DNA of 26,671 bases from Lewinella sp039816955 (GTDB lineage Bacteria; Bacteroidota; Bacteroidia; Chitinophagales; Saprospiraceae), in NCBI GenBank assembly GCA_039816955.1, contig JBCBWU010000097.1, forward strand, positions 1 to 26,671. The letters run 5' to 3'. A program made the position numbers and the translations under genes. The notes beneath the pieces were generated by a model. It saw only the letters and a program-made list of their open reading frames with translations, was not told the origin of the DNA and ran no database searches. Of the stretch, positions 1-7,657 are shown piece by piece (within the stretch, counting starts at the first letter, position 1; each line of letters starts with the position of its first letter).

Positions 1-28
1 CGTTAAAACGGCAGATGCCGTTTTAACG
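1..28. repeat. Perfect 12-bp inverted repeat at the window edge
   Basis: CGTTAAAACGGC (1-12), a 4-nt loop and GCCGTTTTAACG (17-28) form a perfect hairpin. It lies inside the open frame of the PLC-like gene, where it encodes KTASAVLT. It may be a genuine coding-region hairpin or the edge of a larger palindromic structure. Confidence 0.7.
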
Positions 29-1281
29 TGCTCGATTGGTAAATTATTAATTCTACGGCGTATAGCCTGCGGGATTCGTTCCGCGTCAGTAGTTTCGTAG
101 TAGCCCGAATAAGATTCTACGAACCTTAACTTTTTCTTCGTCTCCTGATCAGCGTGTTCCTGCCTGACGCGATCTAAAATTATGACGCGCTTATTTTGAT
201 CAATCAGTGACTCAACCGGCTCATCAAGGCCAGATTCATCCACTACACCAATTCCGTACTGAGCTACGCTATTTAGCATATGCTGAAGCTCACCAGGAGT
301 GGGGCGATCCACTAGATTTGATAAAAAGCCGCTAGAAGAGAGCTCAATGATGACGATCTCCTTCTCGTTTTTATTCAGAAATTCGAAGATGCCCGCCAAA
401 AAAGAACGATAGGTTTCGCCGGGAATAAAACTGTGTATATGTTGGTACTCGTCTTTTGCTAGTGTTTCGATAATCTTGTAAGCCGAATATTTGCTAGCCA
501 AGGCCGCAAAAGCATAAAGTTGGTAACCCGGCCAAGATTTTAGCATGCGTTTCCAAAACGGTTCGTCTTGTTGCATTGCGCGGACATCCTCTTTAAGAAT
601 TTGTTGCCAATTGGCTTTCAGACGCCCCGGACGAAAATCAAAGTAACGGGCTCCCATTTCTAGTTGGGTGGAGACATCGTTAATTTGTGTATTAGCGATG
701 TTGGTTATCGCTACCGATGGAATATAACAGTGCATACCGGCATCATGACTACCCGGAAAGAACAAGTTTTTCGGTTTCAGCTTTTCAATAATGGGCTTAC
801 TGCATTCGTCAAATAATTTTTGCTGCCAATTATCCTGCTTGTGCGTGAAACTGATATAGAGCTGGTGAGCGTTCGGCAGATTGGATTTTTTTAAAAAAGA
901 ATTGTGTTTCCAATCATAACTAAACTTAGTTCCAGAATCGGCATCATACAGGCCAAAATTCAAGCAATAATCTTCGCCAATGATTGGGCTTATCCCCATT
1001 TCTGCAAGATCATCCGAGTTAATATCACCAGAAAAATTACCGATCCGAAGCTTTCCCTTGTATATTTCTATGCCATTTCTATAAGCTGTAAATTGCACGA
1101 ACCCGTCATGGATTACGGACTCTTTCCCACCCCCAATTTCCAGGTGTTTTTTGTTCCATAAAAAGGAAGATGTATAAGAACGATCAAATTGTTTGTCACT
1201 ATCCTTTTTCTCCAACTTAATAGATAGTCCGGGACCATTCACATATACGTAGCAGTCAATACCTTTCGTAAACCAACTCAT
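1..1281 (-). CDS. PLC-like phosphodiesterase, 3' end beyond the window
   Basis: The minus strand is open from an ATG at 1281 to base 1, giving 427 residues with no stop, so the C-terminus lies outside the window. Residues 173-183 (LFFPGSHDAGM) and 210-219 (GARYFDFRPG) match the two hallmark blocks of the PI-PLC X-box/PLC-like TIM-barrel family: catalytic His179, then Asp215 and Arg217. A second His candidate (281 or 283, in YQHIHSF) precedes the FLNKNEKEIVIIEL strand, as in bacterial family members. Residues 1-150 look like a beta-rich accessory domain. There is no signal peptide, so the protein is probably cytoplasmic or exported by another route. The substrate is unknown; relatives act on phosphoinositides or other phosphodiesters. 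It is divergent from the permease at 1596. A perfect inverted repeat occupies its last visible codons (1-28). Confidence 0.8.
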   Translation of the reverse strand, partial: MSWFTKGIDCYVYVNGPGLSIKLEKKDSDKQFDRSYTSSFLWNKKHLEIGGGKESVIHDGFVQFTAYRNGIEIYKGKLRIGNFSGDINSDDLAEMGISPIIGEDYCLNFGLYDADSGTKFSYDWKHNSFLKKSNLPNAHQLYISFTHKQDNWQQKLFDECSKPIIEKLKPKNLFFPGSHDAGMHCYIPSVAITNIANTQINDVSTQLEMGARYFDFRPGRLKANWQQILKEDVRAMQQDEPFWKRMLKSWPGYQLYAFAALASKYSAYKIIETLAKDEYQHIHSFIPGETYRSFLAGIFEFLNKNEKEIVIIELSSSGFLSNLVDRPTPGELQHMLNSVAQYGIGVVDESGLDEPVESLIDQNKRVIILDRVRQEHADQETKKKLRFVESYSGYYETTDAERIPQAIRRRINNLPIEHVKTASAVLT

Positions 1282-1595
1282 GATTGAATAATAAATTTTG
1301 GTGCTTAGACCATTCCCGTAGCTGGAGCGACTTAAAGTAGATCTAAAGCGCGTGAAAGCAATATAATTAGCACCACCCTTTGGAAGAACCGGCGGAACTT
1401 ATCTGTCCGCAGTAATTGGCAGGTGCAAAGCCTAAGATAATAAAGCAAATAACACATTTATAAAAAATCAATAAAATAAATAACAACATGACAGTACTGG
1501 ATCACTAAATCTTAAAACGAGGTAGTCAAAAGGGAGTTTTACTATCGTAATTGCTATTTTGATCGCACCTATTTCAATCTTAATTCTAAACGTAC
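1282..1595. other. Divergent intergenic region, no gene seen
   Basis: This AT-rich stretch separates the divergent PLC-like gene and TSUP permease gene and must hold both promoters. I see no convincing TAnnTTTG box; TATTTTG near 1553 is one base short. No convincing coding frame or strong hairpin was found. Confidence 0.5.
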
Positions 1596-2345
1596 ATGAC
1601 CTTCTCCGATCTCACCTTTCTCCAGTGGCTCACCTTTGCGGGTGCGGCTTTTATGATCGGTCTTTCCAAGGCGGGCTTGAAAGGGCTGGGGATGGTTTTA
1701 GTAGTTCTCATGGCCAGCGCCTTTCCTGCTAAGGCTTCCACCGGCCTTGTCTTACCCATGCTCATCACTGGAGATTTAATGGCGGTGATGTACTACCGAC
1801 GAGATGCGGATTGGTCTTATGTTTGGCGACTGATCCCGGCGGCAGCCATTGGCGTTTTGTTAGGCGTCTGGATTGGAGAAGACATGGATGATGAAACCTT
1901 TGGTAATATCTTGGCAGGGATCGTCATCTTTGGGCTATTATTGCTGGTTTGGCAAGAACGTCGCCCACCTTCACAAAGTTTTGTGCGCCATCCGCTAGTG
2001 AGCGGCTTCACCGGTTTGGCCGGTGGGTTTACTACCATGGTGGGCAATGCGGCAGGGCCTGTGATGTCGGTCTATCTTTTGGCGACCCGACTACCAAAGC
2101 GCGAGTTTATCGGTACCGCTGCCTGGTTCTTTCTGATTATCAACTGGATTAAAGTACCTTTTCACATTTGGTCATGGGAGACCATCTCCTGGCAAAGTTT
2201 TCAACTCAATCTTTTTGTTATTCCGGCCATCCTTATTGGTTTTTGGATTGGCATTAAGGTGGTGGAGATGATCCCCGAAAAGGCGTTTCGCTATTTTGTA
2301 ATGATCGTCACCGCGATTACTGCACTTAAAATTCTCTTTACTTAG
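1596..2345 (+). CDS. TSUP (TauE/SafE, DUF81) family membrane permease
   Basis: The 249-residue protein is almost entirely hydrophobic, with about seven or eight predicted membrane helices. It carries the family's duplicated glycine-rich half-motifs: GAAFMIGLSKAGLKGLGM near the N-terminus and GFTGLAGGFTTMVGNAAGP around residues 135-153. TSUP proteins export or import sulfite, sulfoacetate and related organosulfur anions across the inner membrane; the substrate cannot be read from this sequence. Length is typical of the family. It is monocistronic, with a divergent gene upstream and a convergent gene behind a hairpin at 2373-2404. The start codon follows an AT-rich leader with no clear Shine-Dalgarno sequence, as is usual in Bacteroidota. 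Confidence 0.88.
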   Translation: MTFSDLTFLQWLTFAGAAFMIGLSKAGLKGLGMVLVVLMASAFPAKASTGLVLPMLITGDLMAVMYYRRDADWSYVWRLIPAAAIGVLLGVWIGEDMDDETFGNILAGIVIFGLLLLVWQERRPPSQSFVRHPLVSGFTGLAGGFTTMVGNAAGPVMSVYLLATRLPKREFIGTAAWFFLIINWIKVPFHIWSWETISWQSFQLNLFVIPAILIGFWIGIKVVEMIPEKAFRYFVMIVTAITALKILFT

Positions 2346-2372
2346 ACTCACAGTTTCCTCCGCTCAAAAACA

Positions 2373-2404
2373 AAGGGCATAACTCACAACGGAATTATGC
2401 CCTT
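2373..2404. terminator. Bidirectional terminator hairpin between convergent genes
   Basis: AAGGGCATAA (2373-2382) pairs perfectly with TTATGCCCTT (2395-2404) across a 12-nt loop. It sits between the stops of the permease (+) and the SCP2-like gene (-). The T-rich tail (TGTTTTTG) follows on the minus strand, so it best serves the SCP2-like gene. Confidence 0.75.
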
Positions 2405-2427
2405 CGGCGAAGTGTATGGTAAAACGC

Positions 2428-2724
2428 TTAGCCAAGTAAAGACTGCAGCTTCATTGCCACACCCATATCGCCTTTGATTTTCACCTTTCCTGTCATCATG
2501 GCCATCATCGGGTTCAAGTCCCCCTTTACCAGGGCCATGAAATCTTCCGGGCTCACCGAAATAACACAATCGGCATCTTCATCGACAGCCGATACTACAT
2601 TGCTTTCGCCAGTACCGTCTACGTAGACTTTAGTGATTCCAAAATCCATTTTTAAGGTATTGCCCAGTGGTGGCACACCAGCCGCTCTTTCCGAAATTCC
2701 TTCTAATAATGCAGAAGCATCCAT
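2428..2724 (-). CDS. SCP2 sterol-binding domain protein
   Basis: The 98-residue protein is a single SCP2-like domain. The diagnostic C-terminal part is clear: VSPEDFMALVKGDLNPMMAM followed by TGKVKIKGDMGVAMKLQSLL, the usual 'gkl.p..a...gklki.Gd...a.kl..l' pattern. These small proteins have a hydrophobic pocket that binds lipids or acyl chains and are common as stand-alone cytosolic proteins in Bacteroidota; the ligand is unknown. There is no signal peptide. It lies 104 bp downstream of the YdeI-like gene on the same strand and may share its transcript, but no functional link is apparent. Confidence 0.87.
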   Translation of the reverse strand: MDASALLEGISERAAGVPPLGNTLKMDFGITKVYVDGTGESNVVSAVDEDADCVISVSPEDFMALVKGDLNPMMAMMTGKVKIKGDMGVAMKLQSLLG

Positions 2725-2828
2725 TGATTCTAATTTTTGCCCGTAAGGTAAGTGTTTTTGCCCTAGATCGCTATCAATCTTAGTCCTGACAAGAGACTCT
2801 CTACACTCTACGGTGTGATCGTTTTGAA

Positions 2829-3407
2829 TTAAACGCCAGGAATACGCTCATTGATTTGCGCAAGCTGTGCTGTTTTTTCAATTCGCTTCGTTCGCGTCTT
2901 GTCCGTCTTCGCCAGTTTAATCCAACGCAAGGTAAAGCGCTGTACCGAGGGGGGAAACGCATCAAAGTAATCCAGTGCCGGCGGAAGCTTCTCTAAGGCG
3001 GCTACCAAATCAGCTGGTTTGATGAGCGCATCCACATCGTCCATAAAAGTCCAAAGTCCATTTGTCTTAGACTGCTTGATAGATTGATAACCAGCAGGCT
3101 CCATTTTGCCTTCTTCGATGAGCCGGGCAGCTCGGTCTTTATAGCTTTTAGCCCAATGCTGCATGCGTCTAGGGCCAATCAGTTGCATGGTTCGGTCGGC
3201 ATCCAATTTTCGGCGAATACCGTCAATCCAGCCGAAGCAAAGCAGTTCGTCTAGTACTTCACCAGTAGATACATATTTATCGACTACATGCTTTTTAAAG
3301 GTAACCAGCCAAACGCTTTCTTCCTGCCCGTGCTGCTCCAGCAACCAAGCTCTCAGCTCTTCGCTTGAATGTACTTCTACTTGGGCAAAATTCTCGGTTT
3401 TGATCAT
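2829..3407 (-). CDS. YdeI/OmpD-associated family protein
   Basis: This 192-residue soluble protein matches the YdeI/OmpD-associated family. It has the N-terminal segment with SEELRAWLLEQHGQEESVWL, the block LCFGWIDGIRRKLDADR (about residues 56-72), then IGPRRMQHWAKSYKDRAARL and the C-terminal OmdA-like region FDAFPPSVQRFTLRWIKLAK TDKTRTKRI split over two helices. Relatives are loosely linked to envelope or antimicrobial-peptide stress in enterobacteria, but the biochemical role is unknown. No signal peptide or membrane segment is present. Length is typical. It is probably cotranscribed with the SCP2-like gene, or simply adjacent to it. Confidence 0.83.
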   Translation of the reverse strand: MIKTENFAQVEVHSSEELRAWLLEQHGQEESVWLVTFKKHVVDKYVSTGEVLDELLCFGWIDGIRRKLDADRTMQLIGPRRMQHWAKSYKDRAARLIEEGKMEPAGYQSIKQSKTNGLWTFMDDVDALIKPADLVAALEKLPPALDYFDAFPPSVQRFTLRWIKLAKTDKTRTKRIEKTAQLAQINERIPGV

Positions 3408-3659
3408 GCGCTGGCGTAAATTTGACCTCTTGAACGCTAAAAGAAAAACTTAGTTCAAAAACCAGAAAAAGGTAAAATGCATTTACGTTCCCCAAAAAAG
3501 CCGCCTAATTACAGTAGGTGAAGCGTGTACATTTTATCTCAAATCCAATGACTTTCATGCGTTTTTCTTTCGATATTTACGAATCAGTCTCAATCTCACT
3601 GAGGCGGAAGAAGAGTAACAATAAAGCTCCTCGATTTTTCACAGCACGCAGTAGCACCG

Positions 3660-3674
3660 AAGGTAAATCTTACC
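3660..3674 (+). promoter_or_regulatory. Small leader hairpin before the 475-aa gene
   Basis: AGGTAA-ATC-TTACCT forms a perfect 6-bp stem about 30 nt upstream of the ATG at 3703. The rest of the 295-bp divergent gap shows no recognisable promoter box. The role is unknown. Confidence 0.3.
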
Positions 3675-3702
3675 TAGGAGAACTATAAATAGGTATTGAT
3701 CT

Positions 3703-5130
3703 ATGGTTAAAAGCTATGTTTATACATTAGTACAAAGCCTTACCGATGCAGAGGTGGAGCACTGCCACAATTTCATTCGTTCCCCCTTCATTACAAAGCA
3801 ATTCAGAGATGCGGATTCAGTTAGCAACCTATTACAAAGGCTCTCGTCCGTCGACATACCGGAGAAAGCTGTTTTAAACCAACAGTTATTTCCCGAAGAA
3901 GGGCATAAAACCGCCAAGCTCGACAAGCTAATGAACGAATTGGCCGGCGGTATCAGACAATTTTTACTTTGGCAGAAGTACATGAAGCCTACCCATCAAT
4001 TTGAACAAAAATTAGATTGGGTAGAGACCATCAGAGAGCGGGGGCTGATTAAGCGTTACCAGCAAGAACTAAAATCTCTGGTAAAATATGTAGATCGAAA
4101 CGCTCGTGAATCTACCCTTTGGTATTATCGAAAATTTCAGCTTGCGTATGAAATTCACGAAACGGAAAGCATTCGTAATAATGCCAAGGGAGACCTCCAC
4201 ATTCCAGAAGTTATTGATCGGCTACATGCCTATTTTTATGTCCAGCGCCTAGAGCTATTGAACCTTTTATTCCTACAAAAAAAAGTAACTTCTCTAGAAA
4301 TACCGGACCACACCCATACCACAACGGAGGGACTAATACCGGCGCCAATTAAGGCCAACTACCCCATACTACTCATTGCGGAAGCTATTCATCAACAACT
4401 AATTAGTCCTCTGCCGAAACCAGAAGCATTTAATACCATAATGGACCTGCTCAAACAACACGAATTGAGCTTAGAGTCATCCGTTTTGCAACACTTTTAT
4501 GCTTACCTGAGGAACATTTGTATCCTCCTCATTGAGGATGGTCATACCGCCTTTACTGAGACCTTACACCAAATTCAAAAGAACAACTTGGAAAAAGGCT
4601 ACCTCTTTTACCAGGGTAAGTTGTCGCCGAGCGCCTACATGAGTGTGACCAGAATAGCGATTCAGATTGGACAATATGACTGGGCCCTGCAATTCATCAA
4701 CGATTATAAAGATAAAGTGATGGACAGTGGGGATGAGGTAGAAAACCTCTACTACCTGAATAAAGCATTATGCTGGTTCGCCAAGGGTTTATATGAAAAA
4801 GCCTTGCAAATCATCCCGCCCCATTTTGCTGATGTAACCTACTTGATCTACAGTAAGCGCTTGGAGTTGAAGATCTATTTTGAATTGAATGCTGATTTGC
4901 TGATTTACCGCATGGATGCTTATAAAATGTACCTCAGCCGCGCTTCCAAAAAGTACTTACCAGCAAGCGTAAAAGAACCGGAAAAGAACTTTGTCAATAT
5001 CCTTCTTCAAATTGTTCAATCGCCGCTTAGAGACAAAGAGCGCTTTAAGACAATCCGAGATCGGATTCGCGAAAAAAAACATATCGCTGACCGGGATTGG
5101 CTGATGGAAATCGTTGAGCGGAGGATTTAG
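3703..5130 (+). CDS. Uncharacterised helical-repeat-like protein, 475 aa
   Basis: I do not recognise a named family. The protein is soluble, rich in charged residues and predicted almost wholly helical, with no signal peptide or membrane segment. Residues 340-400 (YDWALQFINDYKDKVMD, then YYLNKALCWFAKGLYEKALQ) have the spacing of TPR-like helical pairs, so it is probably an alpha-solenoid scaffold. The N-terminal ~130 residues are highly charged, with LSSVDIP and ELAGGIRQFLLWQKYM segments. Length and composition resemble lineage-restricted hypothetical proteins of Saprospiria, but that is an impression, not a search result. It is isolated: divergent from the YdeI-like gene and convergent with the T9SS gene at 5243. 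The frame is intact. Confidence 0.75.
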   Translation: MVKSYVYTLVQSLTDAEVEHCHNFIRSPFITKQFRDADSVSNLLQRLSSVDIPEKAVLNQQLFPEEGHKTAKLDKLMNELAGGIRQFLLWQKYMKPTHQFEQKLDWVETIRERGLIKRYQQELKSLVKYVDRNARESTLWYYRKFQLAYEIHETESIRNNAKGDLHIPEVIDRLHAYFYVQRLELLNLLFLQKKVTSLEIPDHTHTTTEGLIPAPIKANYPILLIAEAIHQQLISPLPKPEAFNTIMDLLKQHELSLESSVLQHFYAYLRNICILLIEDGHTAFTETLHQIQKNNLEKGYLFYQGKLSPSAYMSVTRIAIQIGQYDWALQFINDYKDKVMDSGDEVENLYYLNKALCWFAKGLYEKALQIIPPHFADVTYLIYSKRLELKIYFELNADLLIYRMDAYKMYLSRASKKYLPASVKEPEKNFVNILLQIVQSPLRDKERFKTIRDRIREKKHIADRDWLMEIVERRI

Positions 5131-5179
5131 CCTATACCCTTGAGGAATAAAAAAATTGTCAGAGAAAGAAGATAGTTAA

Positions 5180-5208
5180 GGGGGCATACACATATAGCAC
5201 ACACCCCC
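5180..5208. terminator. Weak bidirectional terminator between convergent genes
   Basis: GGGGG (5180-5184) can pair with CCCCC (5204-5208) around a 19-nt loop, between the stops of the 475-aa gene (+) and the T9SS gene at 5243 (-). The stem is short and there is no long T-tract. Confidence 0.35.
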
Positions 5209-5242
5209 TAGATAGAAAACCTTTCTTTAGCTAGCTAGTAGC

Positions 5243-6190
5243 TTATTGTTTAATCAAGCGAGTAGAAATGGAATACTGTGCCGTATCTAAACGCAGGATA
5301 TAGATTCCACTTGGCAGGTCATTCAGGAACAATTCGTAAGTCAATGAATCAGCATTCTTGTTGATAGTAATCTGTTTATAACTGCTACCATCAACCCCCA
5401 AGAGAGTTAACATACCGGCTTGCGGAATGGAAGAAAACCTAACCTTAGTGAAGGTTCCCACCGGGTTCGGGTAAACGTCCATTCTTGGCTCAATTTCTTC
5501 ATTCATCAGGCTTGCCCAAGAAGTAGCACTACCCACTTCAAAATCAGTGCGCGCTTGCACTCCATTTTTAGTATAACCTTCTTGTAATAGTTTGTACCCT
5601 CCATCACCACTACCAATTAGAGGAGATGGATCGTCAGTAAACGGATCATCATTTGGATTCGGCCAAGGGGCTTGCCACGATACTGTACAGCCACTAAGTT
5701 GAGTTAATTGAAAGCCCGCTGATGCAGCCATGGATAGTGTATGACCAAGGGATCGAAAAGAAACACTCCCTGCGGCTGTTCCCTGGTAGAAGAGGTTCAA
5801 AACAACCTCTATGTCCGTTGATGTACCATCCCGAGCCATCGTCCAATCGTCCCCAGCAAAATCAAGAACACTCACCCACAAGATATCTTCTTGGAAGCTG
5901 ACTACAGTAGGAATGGAGACCACAGATTGACTCACCAAATGCGTTGCCTCGATGAAAAAGAGTTCATCGCTTTCATAGCTACAGTCTACAGATCGGCTGT
6001 TTAAAGACGTTCTACAGTCCGTATTGCAATTCGATATGACAGGAGCGTTATTCCTTCCCTGGCGCAGAACCAAATCTATGACCAACGGGCTTTCACCATT
6101 GTCATCGTCCTGAGCTGCTAGGGTAATTGGCAAAGAAAGAAAACTACAACATGCTACAAAAAGGTAAATTATGTGTGTCCAATTATTCAT
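5243..6190 (-). CDS. Secreted protein with T9SS sorting domain, 315 aa
   Basis: A signal peptide (residues 1-26, ending in LAAQ) is followed by a ~200-residue domain I do not recognise. It contains four Cys near residues 55-70 and GCTVSWQAPWPNPNDDPF at about 167-184. Residues 236-315 are a T9SS type A C-terminal domain: DVYPNPVGTF, a middle strand with GVDG, then LPSGIYILRL and a basic tail ISTRLIKQ. The protein should be exported by Sec, moved across the outer membrane by T9SS, and either anchored or released after removal of the CTD. The function of the mature domain is unknown. Repeat copy A (6201-6330) lies just upstream, with its TAGTTTTG box about 66 nt from the start. Confidence 0.85.
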   Translation of the reverse strand: MNNWTHIIYLFVACCSFLSLPITLAAQDDDNGESPLVIDLVLRQGRNNAPVISNCNTDCRTSLNSRSVDCSYESDELFFIEATHLVSQSVVSIPTVVSFQEDILWVSVLDFAGDDWTMARDGTSTDIEVVLNLFYQGTAAGSVSFRSLGHTLSMAASAGFQLTQLSGCTVSWQAPWPNPNDDPFTDDPSPLIGSGDGGYKLLQEGYTKNGVQARTDFEVGSATSWASLMNEEIEPRMDVYPNPVGTFTKVRFSSIPQAGMLTLLGVDGSSYKQITINKNADSLTYELFLNDLPSGIYILRLDTAQYSISTRLIKQ

Positions 6191-6200
6191 ACTTCAAAGT

Positions 6201-6330
6201 TTATGGATTTCTAACTACGAATAGCAGAAATCAGGTTTTCTGAAAAGCTATAAGGCAAAACTATCCAGTTCTACTTATAGATTTTGTAACACTTTTAAGG
6301 GAGTTTTCTGAGGGGTCCGAACGTGAGGAA
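6201..6330 (-). repeat. Intergenic regulatory repeat, copy A
   Basis: This 130-bp unit aligns almost without gaps to copy B (8966-9095) and, with a 1-nt gap, to copy C (10290-10415). On the minus strand it carries a conserved upstream block (AGAAAACTCCCTTAAAAG then TGTTA), 23 nt of variable sequence, then TAGTTTTG at 6263-6256, a match to the Bacteroidota -7 consensus TAnnTTTG. It sits directly 5' of the T9SS gene at 6190-5243, so it probably is that gene's promoter region. Confidence 0.75.
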
Positions 6331-6342
6331 ACGCAGATTTAC

Positions 6343-6369
6343 AGTAGACCAACCAATTGACAGTCTACT
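6343..6369 (-). terminator. Possible terminator hairpin after the M43 gene
   Basis: AGTAGAC (6343-6349) pairs with GTCTACT (6363-6369). It lies about 40 nt past the M43 gene stop on the minus strand, without a T-tract. Confidence 0.35.
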
Positions 6370-6409
6370 TCTTGAACGGGTAATTCCATAATATTTCCAG
6401 ATTTAACTT

Positions 6410-7534
6410 CTACTCTGAATGAACCAAAACCTTTTTTGTACAAGTATCTCCAATCATGAAAAAGTACAGCCCGCCATTCAGGTTATTGACATTTAGTCTG
6501 ATAACTTCATCAATTACTTCAATAGATAGTTTTATAAATTTTCCGTTAGCGTTTACCGCTTGAATGTGGTTATGATTATGTAGATTTTCTGGAATGTTTA
6601 TGTGTAGAAAACCATTAGAAACAGGGTTTGGATATAGATCCACTAAGTCGCAAAAATTATATCGAGCGTAATCTATATCACAATTAACTTTATTGGTTCG
6701 TAAGAAAGGATACTTACTTTCCAATGTTGCAATCATTTTATTTATCTGTCCAGGCGTAAAAAGTTCCATGCAGCTGTCATCAACATAATCCATGAAAGTG
6801 AAATAATAGTCGGAAGAGCCACAACTCCTTTGGGGAAAGCTAGGACAACCATAATAAGGTCCGGATTGATTTGGTGTATCCTCAATACCATCATCACTGA
6901 TACATCCATCCAAATCATTTCCCCAGGGATGAGATAACCCAAAATAATGGCCCAACTCATGAACCAATGTGAAGCCTCTATCAAGCCCTTCCATATTATT
7001 ACGGCCTAAAAAACGATAATCGATTACGATAATGGAGCTTTCTTCACTTAAACTATCACATTGCGTTGAGAACCCACTCAACCCGCAAGCCTCTAGATCA
7101 GCTACGTATACATTTATAAAAGAATCTATGCTCCAAGGAGTAGAGCCGCCCAATGAAGGGTTTGTTATATCCGGTATCTGACAACCTGTAAATTGCGAAT
7201 TCGTACGTACAATCCCTCGACGGCCAGCAGATTCACAACCTGCAATGTAAAACCTAAACTCATGTTCTTGCTCAACAGAAACTGTGGGTGACATTTTTGT
7301 AGTTTTATCACCTTGAAACCTCCCATTAAAAGCTTTATTAATAATATCAACTTGTTCATATATTTTCCCAAACAGCACCCCCATTTCAAATTCATGATTT
7401 GTGCCTGCTGAATTATGAACAACGTGAAAAACAATAGGAATGTTAATAGTACTCTGACATCTAATCTCAACATCCGTTATTGGGGTAAAAACCCATCCAA
7501 ATGTGAACATGAATACAAAAGCGACCTTTTTCAT
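6410..7534 (-). CDS. M43 family (pappalysin-like) zinc metalloprotease, T9SS-sorted
   Basis: Starting at the ATG at 7534, the protein is 374 residues with a hydrophobic signal segment (MKKVAFVFMFTFGWVF). It has the metzincin zinc motif HELGHYFGLSH (residues 192-202: ligands His192, His196, His202, base Glu193), the family block DGIEDTPNQ, and the Met-turn region FTFMDYVDDSCMELFTPGQ. The C-terminus (from DLYPNPVSN) is a T9SS sorting domain ending in GGLYFFMIG and a short tail. It is predicted to be a secreted endopeptidase. An in-frame ATG at 7627 would add 31 residues (MGRRKKDHKR...) ahead of the signal peptide and would place a 12-bp inverted repeat inside the coding region, so I prefer 7534. 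It is probably cotranscribed with the gene at 8794-7658. Confidence 0.88.
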   Translation of the reverse strand: MKKVAFVFMFTFGWVFTPITDVEIRCQSTINIPIVFHVVHNSAGTNHEFEMGVLFGKIYEQVDIINKAFNGRFQGDKTTKMSPTVSVEQEHEFRFYIAGCESAGRRGIVRTNSQFTGCQIPDITNPSLGGSTPWSIDSFINVYVADLEACGLSGFSTQCDSLSEESSIIVIDYRFLGRNNMEGLDRGFTLVHELGHYFGLSHPWGNDLDGCISDDGIEDTPNQSGPYYGCPSFPQRSCGSSDYYFTFMDYVDDSCMELFTPGQINKMIATLESKYPFLRTNKVNCDIDYARYNFCDLVDLYPNPVSNGFLHINIPENLHNHNHIQAVNANGKFIKLSIEVIDEVIRLNVNNLNGGLYFFMIGDTCTKKVLVHSE

Positions 7535-7563
7535 TAACGTCCAGAAATGGTATTTAAAGTACA

Positions 7564-7623
7564 GTCGGAGAAAAACAGAATCAATACTCGTTATCAAACG
7601 TTTATGATCCTTTTTTCTCCGAC
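7564..7623. repeat. 12-bp inverted repeat between two T9SS genes
   Basis: GTCGGAGAAAAA (7564-7575) and TTTTTCTCCGAC (7612-7623) are perfect inverted arms around a 36-bp spacer. They lie between the stop of the 378-aa gene (7658) and the preferred M43 start (7534), both on the minus strand. They could be an intercistronic processing hairpin, a partial terminator that sets the ratio of the two products, or the remnant ends of a small mobile element. Confidence 0.7.
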
Positions 7624-7657
7624 CCAAAAAAATTGTTACAGAAGGAATTAGTACACT

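Noticed and set aside
1192..1200. TTTGTCACT within the PLC-like gene
   Set aside because: It is in coding sequence and has no matching -10 box.
1530..1540. AAGGGAGTTTT, resembling the core of repeats A-C
   Set aside because: Only 11 bases match and no TAGTTTTG box lies at the required distance, so it is likely chance.
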